Origin: Candidatus Poribacteria bacterium
GTDB taxonomy: Bacteria > Poribacteria > WGA-4E > WGA-3G
Assembly: GCA_022821725.1 (NCBI GenBank)
Contig: JAJEDB010000076.1
Coordinates: 1-64,000 of the forward strand
Length of the DNA stretch: 64,000 nucleotides
Reading direction: 5' to 3'
In this document: piece by piece, positions 27,292 to 34,726 of the stretch
How the letters are laid out: each line of letters starts with the position of its first letter
Position numbering within the stretch: the stretch's first letter is position 1
The notes under the pieces: model-generated
What the model was told of the DNA's origin: nothing
Databases searched by the model: none
What the model saw: the letters and a program-made list of their open reading frames with translations, nothing else
Made by a program: the position numbers and the translations under genes

Positions 27292-28149
27292 GTGGACACA
27301 AAAACAGCATCTGAGCAACGGAAGTTCAGACTGACACCTGAAGAACGATCTTTTTGGGACGAAAATGGATACTTTGTCCGATTCAACGTTTTCACCAAAG
27401 AGGAAAACGACGTGCTACGTCAAATCGCGGACGACATTGCCGTCGGAAAACGATCTTTTCCGACAACGAATATCGATCAAAACGCATTGGTCAGGGATGA
27501 AAAAGTTGAAGCCTCTGGTATCCACGCGATGCATAAAATCCATCATGTGAGCTGTTATTGCCCTGAATTCCTTGACCGGGTCCGTGACCCGCGTCTCACA
27601 GATCCCGTTGTTGATCTCCTCGGTCCGGATCTCCTCGGTCTTAACAATCTGTATATCTGGAAAGTACCCAAGATTGGTTTAGGGTTCCCGTGGCATCAAG
27701 ATAAATGGTATTTTAACCACCAGTATAAAACTGAGATGACAGTCGGAACGTGGACGGCTATTGATGCAGCAGATGTAGATAATGGATGTCTATACGTTAT
27801 CCCGGGTAGCCACAAATATGGCATTCTTAAACATGAGGACTTGGAAGGTTCACAACAGAATGAATTTAAAATAGCACGCGAGGCAAAGGATGAAGAGGGG
27901 GTTGCCGTCGAAGTGCCGCTTGGAGCCGTCGTTTGGTTCAACAACCAACTCCTCCATAAAAGCACGGATAACCACAGTCTCCGCTTTCGACGGTGTAATG
28001 TTGCGCATTATATCAGTGCAAATGCGGAACGTATCCCTAAAAAAGATAGCAAAAATATCCGTCCTGTCATGTGGGTTACAGGGGAAACATACGCAGAAAA
28101 GATGGCACCCATCTATCGTGACGTTTTACCCATCTCGGACTCCGATTGA
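27292..28149 (+). CDS. phytanoyl-CoA-dioxygenase (PhyH) family oxygenase, paralogue B
   Basis: The length (285 aa) and residue numbering match paralogue A: His135-x-Asp137 and His222 are all conserved. Long stretches such as the GLGFPWHQDKWYF and GCLYVIPGSHKYG segments are identical. Differences are concentrated at the N-terminus and at 55-90, where substrate contacts are likely. The start is GTG after a TAGGAGA site. It lies 25 bases after the pectate lyase stop. Confidence 0.88.
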   Translation: MDTKTASEQRKFRLTPEERSFWDENGYFVRFNVFTKEENDVLRQIADDIAVGKRSFPTTNIDQNALVRDEKVEASGIHAMHKIHHVSCYCPEFLDRVRDPRLTDPVVDLLGPDLLGLNNLYIWKVPKIGLGFPWHQDKWYFNHQYKTEMTVGTWTAIDAADVDNGCLYVIPGSHKYGILKHEDLEGSQQNEFKIAREAKDEEGVAVEVPLGAVVWFNNQLLHKSTDNHSLRFRRCNVAHYISANAERIPKKDSKNIRPVMWVTGETYAEKMAPIYRDVLPISDSD

Positions 28150-28212
28150 AAATACCGATGGCAAGTTTAGGCGCGGCTGATAGGAAACAGGAACCGGACC
28201 AAGGCACTAAAC

Positions 28213-28261
28213 TTGACAAAAAATTCGTCATACGTTACACTTGTAGTCAAGTGTAGTCAAG
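28213..28261 (+). promoter_or_regulatory. promoter and tandem 10-bp repeat upstream of the PhnY/PhnZ-like pair
   Basis: TTGACA (28213-28218) and TACACT (28236-28241) are 17 bases apart. Directly after the -10, TGTAGTCAAG occurs twice in tandem (28242-28251 and 28252-28261), covering the likely transcription start. It could be an operator. Confidence 0.6.
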
Positions 28262-28286
28262 AGCATTATCGCCAAGGAAGAGGATT

Positions 28287-29072
28287 ATGTCTTACATGAA
28301 TCCAGAGTTTCATAGAGACTGGAAAAACAACGGTTACCTCAAGATCCCCGGCTTTTTCTCTGCCGAAGAGGTGAACGATCTACAGGACTGGGTCTCTGAA
28401 ATTTCGGGCTGGGAACCGACGCTCAACAAGTGGATGCATCATTACGAATCCACGCCAGCTGGACCGCGGCTCTCCCGTTCAGAAAATTTCGTGCCGTATC
28501 ACATCGGTATGAAAACCACTGTGACACGTGGTAAAGTATTGGATGTCGTTTCCGAGTTGATGGAGGAACCGGCGGTGCTCTACAAAGAGAAAATCAACTA
28601 CAAGTATCCGGGGGGCGGTGGTTACGCTGCCCATCAAGACGCACCCGCTTACGAATTTATTAACTACCACATCACGTGTCTGATTTCAGTAGATCCAGCA
28701 ACCTCCGAAAGCGGTTGTCTTTACTTCGCACCGGGTAGGCACAAGGAAGGATTCATCGCACTGGATGAAAAGGGATGTGTTGCCCCCGAAACCGCTGCAA
28801 CGATGGAGTGGGTCGCGGTGCCAACAGATCCGGGCGACATTCTTCTCTTCGGTTCTTACATTCCGCACAAGAGTCCGAGCAACCGTTCAGATCGACCCAG
28901 ACGCATTATCTATCTCACCTATAATGCCAATTCCCAAGGAGACTGGCGCGAACAGTATTACGTAGACAAGCGGCAAGCTTTCTCGCAATACGCAAAAGAT
29001 GGCTCAAACCGAGATAAACAGATTAGCAAAATCGCACATTTTCAAGGGAGATCCGTGAATCATGACTTTTGA
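28287..29072 (+). CDS. PhnY/TmpA-like 2-oxoglutarate oxygenase of organophosphonates
   Basis: This Fe(II)/2-oxoglutarate oxygenase of 261 aa has triad His116-x-Asp118 (GYAAHQDAP) and His194 (YIPHKSPSNR). Its sequence differs from the two PhyH paralogues upstream and resembles PhnY/TmpA: KWMHHYES, RSENFVPYH, PAVLYKEKINYKYPGGGGYAAHQDAPAY and SGCLYFAPGRH. PhnY hydroxylates 2-aminoethylphosphonate, and TmpA its trimethyl derivative. The assignment is strengthened because its last 11 bases overlap a PhnZ-like HD-domain gene, the partner enzyme in both known pathways. It has its own promoter. The exact phosphonate is unknown. Confidence 0.83.
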   Translation: MSYMNPEFHRDWKNNGYLKIPGFFSAEEVNDLQDWVSEISGWEPTLNKWMHHYESTPAGPRLSRSENFVPYHIGMKTTVTRGKVLDVVSELMEEPAVLYKEKINYKYPGGGGYAAHQDAPAYEFINYHITCLISVDPATSESGCLYFAPGRHKEGFIALDEKGCVAPETAATMEWVAVPTDPGDILLFGSYIPHKSPSNRSDRPRRIIYLTYNANSQGDWREQYYVDKRQAFSQYAKDGSNRDKQISKIAHFQGRSVNHDF

Positions 29073-29700
29073 TAAAAAATCTCAGCTTTCAAGCGACATT
29101 GAAAAGTACATTGATCCAAGTCTGGCGCAGGAAATGACAAGTGGCACAGCGGAGCAAAAGGTTGCCGTGCTGTTTCGTTATATGGAAAAACGTGGACAGT
29201 CGTTCTACGATGAAGTCGTAACGCAACTGGAACACGCCCTCCAATGTGCTGCCCTCGCGCAACAGAATGGCGCAAGTGCTACACTGATTACAGGCGCATT
29301 ACTCCACGATGTCGGACATATCATTTTAGATGAACACAATGCTGATAGAGCCTTCCTTGATACCGACCTGACGCACGAAGAGGTCGGCGCGCAGTATATG
29401 GAACCCTTTTTCCCAGAAGCCGTTACAACCCCGATCCGACTGCATGTTCCCGCAAAAAGGTATCTCTGCACAACCGATGCCTCTTACCATGACGGGTTAT
29501 CCGAGGCATCAAAAAGGAGTTTCAGACTTCAGGGGGGTATCATGTCGGATGAGGAGCGAAACGCTTTTGAACGGATCCCTCATTTTCAGGACGCACTCAC
29601 TTTACGGCGATGGGACGATCTCGCAAAGGTAAAAGGGCTGGAGACTGCTGAGTTAGCAACCTATCGAGACATCGTGCAGCAGTGCTTGAGTGACGGATAA
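29062..29700 (+). CDS. PhnZ/TmpB-like HD-domain mixed-valent di-iron oxygenase
   Basis: PhnZ cleaves the C-P bond of (1-hydroxy)-phosphonates with O2 to release phosphate. The 212-residue protein matches PhnZ with a constant offset of 24. His58, His82-Asp83, His86, His105, His128 and Asp185 correspond to the iron ligands and second-shell residues, and Lys132 corresponds to the phosphonate-binding Lys108. TQLEHALQCAALAQQNGAS, LLHDVGH, LHVPAKRYL and HFQDALTLRRWDD are all typical. One active-site change stands out: PhnZ Tyr24 is Phe48 here, while Glu27 (Glu51) is kept. The gene overlaps the PhnY-like gene. Confidence 0.84.
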   Translation: MTFDKKSQLSSDIEKYIDPSLAQEMTSGTAEQKVAVLFRYMEKRGQSFYDEVVTQLEHALQCAALAQQNGASATLITGALLHDVGHIILDEHNADRAFLDTDLTHEEVGAQYMEPFFPEAVTTPIRLHVPAKRYLCTTDASYHDGLSEASKRSFRLQGGIMSDEERNAFERIPHFQDALTLRRWDDLAKVKGLETAELATYRDIVQQCLSDG

Positions 29701-29716
29701 AACCGCTCTAAAAAAT

Positions 29717-29745
29717 TTGCATTGTGGTGCTACCTATGGTATACT
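29717..29745 (+). promoter_or_regulatory. sigma-70-type promoter for the DUF3990 gene
   Basis: TTGCAT (29717-29722) and TATACT (29740-29745) are exactly 17 bases apart, 38 bases before the GTG start. Confidence 0.65.
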
Positions 29746-29783
29746 ACTGTTAGCAAAAGAAAATCAAATTAAGGAGACAGTTA

Positions 29784-30317
29784 GTGGCCTGGACAAACCG
29801 GCCCCTTGTGCTTTATCACGGTACTACTAATACTGCAGCATCAACTATAAGCATACCTTCAAACTCAAGACCTCATAGTATTGACCTAACACTTTGTAAC
29901 CCAAAGGCGGATTTTGGGCAGGGTTTCTACCTGACGACAGTTCTGACGCAGGCAGAAGATTGGGCAGATAGGCAGTTTAGATACTTGCCCAGAAAAATCA
30001 AGGAATCGACTCGTGCAGTGGTACTTCGGTTTGAAGCGGACAGAAATCACTTGGCATCTTTGTCAAGTTTATGTTTCGTGACGGACGGTCCAAACCCAGA
30101 CTATCGGGATTTCGTTGAGCATTGCCGTAATCAAATGGGGTCTCATCTGCTACATGGTAATAGAAATTATGACATTGTCTTCGGGCCGATTACGCTTTGG
30201 CCACAAAGGTTAGTCATCAAAGATGCTGATCAAATGAGCTTTCATACGGAAGCCGCGCTGGAAATGCTCTCCGCGCCGGTCATACACAGTGAAGGCACAC
30301 CAACCTACAACTTATAG
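29784..30317 (+). CDS. DUF3990-like protein, ADP-ribosyltransferase fold (possible toxin)
   Basis: The protein (177 aa) matches the DUF3990 pattern: LVLYHGTTN near the N-terminus, DFGQGFYLTT in the middle, QAEDWADRQ after it, and a C-terminal NYDIVFGPI. These correspond to the conserved blocks of an ADP-ribosyltransferase-like fold, with the usual Y-H-G and F-Y-L-T elements. DUF3990 genes are often paired with a small gene in toxin-antitoxin-like modules; here a 96-residue gene follows after 39 bases. The start is GTG with AAGGAGA upstream, and the pair has its own promoter. Activity has to be inferred. Confidence 0.75.
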   Translation: MAWTNRPLVLYHGTTNTAASTISIPSNSRPHSIDLTLCNPKADFGQGFYLTTVLTQAEDWADRQFRYLPRKIKESTRAVVLRFEADRNHLASLSSLCFVTDGPNPDYRDFVEHCRNQMGSHLLHGNRNYDIVFGPITLWPQRLVIKDADQMSFHTEAALEMLSAPVIHSEGTPTYNL

Positions 30318-30356
30318 TAGAGACCTACAGGCCAAGTCTAACATGGAGATATAATA

Positions 30357-30647
30357 ATGGCTGTAAAAGACCCCAATGTTCCCCTGCCTCGTCCTTATGT
30401 AGATGCATACTGGGAACTGGTACGTAGATGCTTGACAGACTTTTTTTCTGAACCGACAGATGAGGCGGATGCCTTACAGCAGCAGATTGAAAACTTGCCC
30501 TATGCACGACAGGATGTTTTCTATCATGGTGATCCCTTGGATCTTGCAGCGGGGCTTGCTGGCAAACAGGCAACCGAACGCCAACACGCTCAATTTCTAC
30601 AGATGGTAAGAGCATACCGTCTTCCTGGATTTGGATGGTTAGATTGA
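30357..30647 (+). CDS. small hypothetical protein, candidate partner of the DUF3990 protein
   Basis: This 96-residue, acidic, helix-prone protein has no membrane segment and no domain I recognise. A GGAGAT site lies before the ATG. It sits between the DUF3990 gene (39-base gap) and the alpha/beta hydrolase (1-base TGATG overlap). It is too long and dissimilar to be the usual DUF3791 partner, so an antitoxin role is only a hypothesis from position. Confidence 0.65.
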   Translation: MAVKDPNVPLPRPYVDAYWELVRRCLTDFFSEPTDEADALQQQIENLPYARQDVFYHGDPLDLAAGLAGKQATERQHAQFLQMVRAYRLPGFGWLD

Positions 30648-31327
30648 TGAGTTACGAAGCAATTGAATCAAAATTTACTGCAACGCCAGAAAAAGGCGAG
30701 GTATCCTCAATACTGATACATCCAGACAACGCCAAATGGTTGCTCGTTCTGGGGCATGGTGCAGGCACAAACATGCGCCACGCAACGCTTCAGACGATCG
30801 CTGAGCGGTTAGCAGATATCGGGATCGCTACCTTCCGTTATCAGTTTCCTTACATGGAACGTGGCGGTGGTGGGCGGGAATCACAAGCCGTGGCTCTGGC
30901 AACCGTGCGGTCAGCAGTCGCAGCTGCATACGAGGCGGCAGATGATGTCTCAATTCTTGTTGGGGGACATTCCTATAGTGGACGTATGTCGTCACTCACA
31001 GCAGCAGAAGCCTCGATCGAACACGTCCGCGGTCTCGTATTCTTCGCGTTCCCACTGCATCCTTCTGGGCGGGAGGGAACAGAACGTGCCGAGCACCTTG
31101 CTGATGTTACTGTGCCAATGCTATTTTTATCTGGGACCCGCGATAAGTTAGCGGTACTCGACCTATTAGAACCGGTTTGCGAAAACCTCGGGGACAACGC
31201 GACTTTGCATCTATTGGACACAGCAGACCACGGGTTCAAAGTGCTTAAACGTTCACGTAAATCTGATGAGGATGTCTTTGTAGAGATGGCACGAGTCCTC
31301 AGTGAATGGATCGAAACACTGAGATGA
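30647..31327 (+). CDS. alpha/beta hydrolase (KANL3/Tex30-like, dienelactone-hydrolase type)
   Basis: This 226-residue alpha/beta hydrolase has an oxyanion region LGHGAGTNMRHATL, nucleophile elbow GHSYSG, acid Asp in FLSGTRDKL and base His in TADHGFKVL, so the triad appears complete. I favour the ATG at 30647, which overlaps the preceding stop (TGATG); an ATG at 30635 is possible. It overlaps the next gene by 4 bases. The substrate is unknown. There is no signal peptide. Confidence 0.85.
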   Translation: MSYEAIESKFTATPEKGEVSSILIHPDNAKWLLVLGHGAGTNMRHATLQTIAERLADIGIATFRYQFPYMERGGGGRESQAVALATVRSAVAAAYEAADDVSILVGGHSYSGRMSSLTAAEASIEHVRGLVFFAFPLHPSGREGTERAEHLADVTVPMLFLSGTRDKLAVLDLLEPVCENLGDNATLHLLDTADHGFKVLKRSRKSDEDVFVEMARVLSEWIETLR

Positions 31328-32475
31328 AAACGATGCCTTCACACTCTTTCAAAATTGTCGCCGTTGAAAGCGAACTTTACGAATGGGACAAGCCACCGAT
31401 TTGGAACGGCATGCACGTCTACGATAAAGGCAGACTCCATCTCGTCAAAGTTACCGCCCGAAATGGAAGTGACGCATTCGTTGGATACGGCTTCAATGGT
31501 GGCACCGCCGCGACGCGTCCCCTCCACCTGTTTCCAATGTATGTAGATCTGTTCCGTCCGGTTTTGATCGGACGTGATGTAACGGATACCGCTTACGTCT
31601 CTCGGTTAGCCGAGAACTACAAAATCTACGGACCCGGCGGCTATCATACACAGGTTTTGGCAGCGATAAACCAAGCGTGTTGGGATATCCGGGGGAAGAT
31701 AGCGGGAAAATCCGTTCACGCTTTGCTTGGTGGCACCCAAGAACGCATCCGCACCTACATTGCCGGTGGCTATTACGGTAGGGATAAGGGGTTTGATGAA
31801 CTGCGTGAGGAAATGACACGCAACATAAACGAATTCAATGCCACCGCAGTCAAGATGAAGATTGGAGATCCAGCGGCTGGACTTGAGACAGACATCAAAC
31901 GGATTGAGGCAGTCCGAGAAACCGTCGGCCCCGATACAACCCTAATGGTAGACGCGAATTGTGCATGGTCGGTTGAAAAGGCATCCGAATGCCTTTCGGC
32001 ACTGCAAGCAAACGACATTTTCTGGTTTGAAGAACCGATCCATAGCCATGACTACAGAGGACATAAGGCACTCCGCGAAATAGCACAAGAGTATGGGATA
32101 CAAATTGCCACTGGAGAAAACGGATATGGGTTACACTATTTTCAAACGCTGATTGATTATGAAGGCTCGGACGTTTTCAATCTGGATGTCGCTATCCTTC
32201 CCGGCTATGAGCCAGCGTTGCAGGTGGTCGAAGAAGCATTGACAGCTGAAAAATGGATTGCCCCCCACGGCGCACAGGAATTGCAAATCCATATCGCCGC
32301 AAGCCGAGAGAACGGTTTGATGTTAGAGTATTACCCACCCGCTGTTGACCCACTACGCGGTGAAATGTTTCTCCCAACAATGGTTTTGGAATCCGATGGA
32401 CATGTCACAGTTCCGACTCGTCCCGGTATCGGCTTCGTTCCCAACTGGGAATTGCTAAAGCATCACCGGGTCTAA
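31324..32475 (+). CDS. enolase-superfamily enzyme (mandelate racemase / sugar-acid dehydratase type)
   Basis: The protein has 383 residues. The Lys-x-Lys motif (VKMKIG), metal ligands Asp (MVDANCAW), Glu (WFEEPI) and Glu (ATGENGYG), and the distal His (APHGAQELQIHIAA) are in the order and spacing of the mandelate racemase group. Members racemise or dehydrate sugar acids. The start at 31324 gives a 4-base ATGA overlap with the alpha/beta hydrolase, so both are coupled. A sugar-acid substrate would fit the pectate lyase and LarA-like genes nearby, but this is inference. Confidence 0.87.
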   Translation: MKTMPSHSFKIVAVESELYEWDKPPIWNGMHVYDKGRLHLVKVTARNGSDAFVGYGFNGGTAATRPLHLFPMYVDLFRPVLIGRDVTDTAYVSRLAENYKIYGPGGYHTQVLAAINQACWDIRGKIAGKSVHALLGGTQERIRTYIAGGYYGRDKGFDELREEMTRNINEFNATAVKMKIGDPAAGLETDIKRIEAVRETVGPDTTLMVDANCAWSVEKASECLSALQANDIFWFEEPIHSHDYRGHKALREIAQEYGIQIATGENGYGLHYFQTLIDYEGSDVFNLDVAILPGYEPALQVVEEALTAEKWIAPHGAQELQIHIAASRENGLMLEYYPPAVDPLRGEMFLPTMVLESDGHVTVPTRPGIGFVPNWELLKHHRV

Positions 32476-32766
32476 CCATTCTCTGCTTATACCATTTTTC
32501 GTTGAAAACTTTTCAATAGGATTCTAACGGGAAATCCGAATTGTAGCATAGGAAACTGTTAGTCTCTTGTGCGGTCTTGTTACCTTTCTATAGCGAAGCG
32601 TGTTAGTATGCTGCCCCTCCCTTCATATTCCCGCACGGAAAATTAAAAAGTCTGTTACCGAATTCCTGATTCTTTCGTTACCTAATAACAGATTAAATCT
32701 GTGTGATTACACACGAAGATACCTACTACTTGTAACGGAATGCATTCCCGAAAGGAGATCCATATA
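32476..32766. other. intergenic region with a GTAGC-type repeat
   Basis: No gene is seen in these 291 bases. At 32544-32575 lies a degenerate copy (GTAGCATAGGAAACTGTTAG...) of a small palindromic family that also occurs at 37795-37819 and 63608-63630. The last bases hold the AAGGAGA ribosome site of the next gene. Confidence 0.5.
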
Positions 32767-33297
32767 ATGGATAGGACAGCTGCGGATTATCAGAAAGACC
32801 TGCTCTGGCAGACAGCACTTGAAACCTTCTACCGCGTCGCTTATGCTGAAAGCCTGATGACTTCCGCACTTCAAAGGTGGAAACCCGTAGATGGAGTCAT
32901 CAAAAGCATCGTGACGGTCGCCACTATCGCCTCAGTCATGGTCGGGTGGATGGCATGGGGCACGCCAGCAGGAAAAGTAACATGGCTACTCATCGCAGGA
33001 TGTGCCGCATTTTTAGCACTCCTGCATCTCATTCTTAAAATCTCAGACCGCGTCGCAGATTTGAGCCACAATGAACAGTATTTCAAGAGTTTGCGCCTCA
33101 ATATGGAACGGTTTATCTATGAAATGGAAGCCAATCCTGACTTCCCGTTAGAGCAGTTTAAAGTCACATTTGAACAGTACCGGGAATGGTTATTGGTGGG
33201 TTCGCAAATGCTAAAGGACGATTTTCTTTTGACGCGTAGACACCGCCAGAAGGTTCAGGAAAAGTTGAACCAACAGATGGGAGATATGATTGTATGA
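32767..33297 (+). CDS. two-transmembrane protein, SLATT-like topology
   Basis: This protein (176 aa) has a soluble N-terminal helix (about 1-40), two closely spaced membrane segments (about 44-62 and 70-90) and a long charged helical C-terminal part with no Cys. The layout recalls SLATT two-helix membrane proteins, which act as effectors in some anti-phage or nucleotide-signalling modules, but I see no diagnostic motif and the resemblance is weak. I chose ATG 32767 with AAGGAGA about 10 bases upstream over a frame start at 32740. Its stop overlaps the next gene by 4 bases. Confidence 0.75.
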   Translation: MDRTAADYQKDLLWQTALETFYRVAYAESLMTSALQRWKPVDGVIKSIVTVATIASVMVGWMAWGTPAGKVTWLLIAGCAAFLALLHLILKISDRVADLSHNEQYFKSLRLNMERFIYEMEANPDFPLEQFKVTFEQYREWLLVGSQMLKDDFLLTRRHRQKVQEKLNQQMGDMIV

Positions 33298-33551
33298 AAG
33301 AACAACCTATTGAAACCAGGGAACATGTCATTGGGCATTCAATAGGGCAACGCCCAATACACACCAGTTACGAACCACCGGGACCGATGCCACAGTTTCG
33401 GCCCCGTCCGAAAGTAACTCCAGCACCACCACAACCCCAATCCGTTCCGAAACGACTCCTAAACGTGGCATCGACTGTGAAAGCAACGCAGAAGGCCGCG
33501 CCAGAAGCGTCTGCAAAAAAAGAAACCACGCCGACGCAGAAAAGAAGTTGA
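33294..33551 (+). CDS. small proline-rich basic protein
   Basis: The product (85 aa) is almost entirely low-complexity, rich in Pro, Lys and Gln (for example PAPPQPQSVPKR and KKETTPTQKRS), with no signal or membrane segment. The ATG overlaps the stop of the two-membrane-span gene (ATGA), strongly suggesting coupled expression. It could be a cytoplasmic linker or chaperone for that membrane protein. No family is recognised. Confidence 0.6.
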   Translation: MKEQPIETREHVIGHSIGQRPIHTSYEPPGPMPQFRPRPKVTPAPPQPQSVPKRLLNVASTVKATQKAAPEASAKKETTPTQKRS

Positions 33552-33602
33552 CTTAATTTATGATTTCTGCTAAAATCCTCTCAATATTAAAATATTGGGA
33601 GG
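33548..33602 (+). promoter_or_regulatory. promoter and ribosome-site-covering hairpin of the LamG gene at 33612
   Basis: TTGACT (33548-33553) and TAAAAT (33571-33576) are 17 bases apart. Just downstream, 33577-33588 and 33591-33602 form a 12-bp stem (one G-U pair as RNA) with a 2-base centre. Its 3' arm is the ribosome site GGGAGG, 9 bases before the GTG start, so the element could block translation or serve as an operator. Confidence 0.65.
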
Positions 33603-33611
33603 TTAAGAGTT

Positions 33612-34406
33612 GTGAAACTGGTTTATCTATTTTTGCTTATGGGTGTATTTGTTGTGGGGTCTGTGTTTGCCGGAATCCCTGACGATAAAGATTTACTGAT
33701 GTGGATCGGCGAGGGCAGTGGAAACAAAGCAGTTGACGGCACCGGAAACGGGAATGACGGCACTTTCCATGGGAATGCCAAATGGGTTGGCGACGGAAAA
33801 TACCAAGCCGGAATCTCCCTCAAAGGCGCAGAAACTTACATGGAAGTTCCCGACGTTATCGCTGAGGCGGGCAGTCTGCTGTTCTGGTTCAAACCCGATT
33901 GGAACGGCAAGGATGGCGACGATTACCGGATTTTTGATGCCAGTTTGGGGCCCATCTACTTCTTCATCTCCAAGGGCGCGAATCACGCCGATATCAACCC
34001 CGAAGACTTCGGTTTCTATTTTGAGGCAGCGGACGATGCCGATTGGCAGGATGTTGAATTTGATCCGGCAGGAATCATAACAAAAGATAAATGGTTTCAT
34101 GTCGCCGCGACGTGGGATTTCGATGGTGGAAACCCGTTCCTATACATTGATGGTAAAGAAGCCGCAACCAGTGGGAAGAAAATCACTGGCGGTTTCCCCG
34201 CACTTCACGAAAAACCGAGATTCGGGTGGGAAACAATTCCGTATATCCCTTTCAAAAACGGCGCAGAAGGGGTCATTGATGAAATCTCTTTTTGGCAGCG
34301 CGCCCTTGAGGAAGCAGAGATACAAGAAATGATGGATGTCAGTCTGGACGTTGAAGCGGCAGGAAAACTCGCTGTTACATGGGGTGAACTGAAAGCAAGG
34401 CAATAA
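33612..34406 (+). CDS. secreted LamG-like protein with C-terminal TWG tag
   Basis: The protein is 264 aa long and starts at GTG. A signal peptide (1-20, ending SVFA) is followed by a LamG/concanavalin-like domain: WIGEGSGNKAVDGTGNGNDGTFHG, AGISLKG, WFHVAATWDFDG, LYIDGKEA and VIDEISFWQRALEEAEIQEMMD. The C-terminus GKLAVTWGELKARQ is the shared tag, right after a VEAA neck as in other LamG carriers. Its expression may be controlled by the hairpin covering the ribosome site. A terminator follows the gene. Confidence 0.84.
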   Translation: MKLVYLFLLMGVFVVGSVFAGIPDDKDLLMWIGEGSGNKAVDGTGNGNDGTFHGNAKWVGDGKYQAGISLKGAETYMEVPDVIAEAGSLLFWFKPDWNGKDGDDYRIFDASLGPIYFFISKGANHADINPEDFGFYFEAADDADWQDVEFDPAGIITKDKWFHVAATWDFDGGNPFLYIDGKEAATSGKKITGGFPALHEKPRFGWETIPYIPFKNGAEGVIDEISFWQRALEEAEIQEMMDVSLDVEAAGKLAVTWGELKARQ

Positions 34407-34476
34407 TGGGGCAGCTGAATCAGCCCTATCCTTGAATATTTGTGTTCATGCCTGTGTCATCAAAGCATATATAGAT

Positions 34477-34511
34477 AAGTCTGGTGATTCTATCGCCAGA
34501 CTTATTTATTT
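34477..34511 (+). terminator. intrinsic terminator after the LamG gene
   Basis: AAGTCTGGTGAT and ATCGCCAGACTT (one G-U pair) form a 12-bp stem around a TCT loop, followed by ATTTATTT. Confidence 0.8.
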
Positions 34512-34513
34512 AA

Positions 34514-34555
34514 TGAGGGGCGGTTTCTAACCGGGGTCCCCGCCCGTTACTGGGG
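34514..34555. repeat. GC-rich palindromic repeat of the GGGCGGGG family
   Basis: GGGGCGG...CCCCGCCC arms with internal GGTTTCTAACC and GGGGTCCCC form a complex palindrome next to the small-transposon-like copy that follows. It is related to the elements at about 18147 and 43094. Confidence 0.5.
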
Positions 34556-34560
34556 AGGGA

Positions 34561-34610
34561 CACGGAATCCTGTGAAAATAGGTGGAATTTGGTCATTTTG
34601 CGTAAGTCCT
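34561..34610 (-). mobile_element. partial copy of the AGGACTTACGCA-ended small element
   Basis: Over 50 bases the reverse complement of this stretch matches 60620-60669 with only two differences seen by eye, ending in the same AGGACTTACGCA terminus. The other terminus is missing, so this is a truncated or rearranged copy. Confidence 0.7.
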
Positions 34611-34700
34611 GTCTATGTTACCGTACTTCCAAATGCGTAGTCCGTAATGTAGTGGAGGACGGATTTAAGAAAGGGACTCTAAAGTTCAAACCTGCGTTAT

Positions 34701-34726
34701 TTAACCGCAAGGAATAATTAAAAAAG
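34701..34726 (+). repeat. CCGCAAGG element, copy 2, at the end of the TRAP permease gene
   Basis: AACCGCAAGG followed by AATAATTAAAAA runs into the last codon of the minus-strand dctM-type gene, so here the element is at a gene end. Confidence 0.6.
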
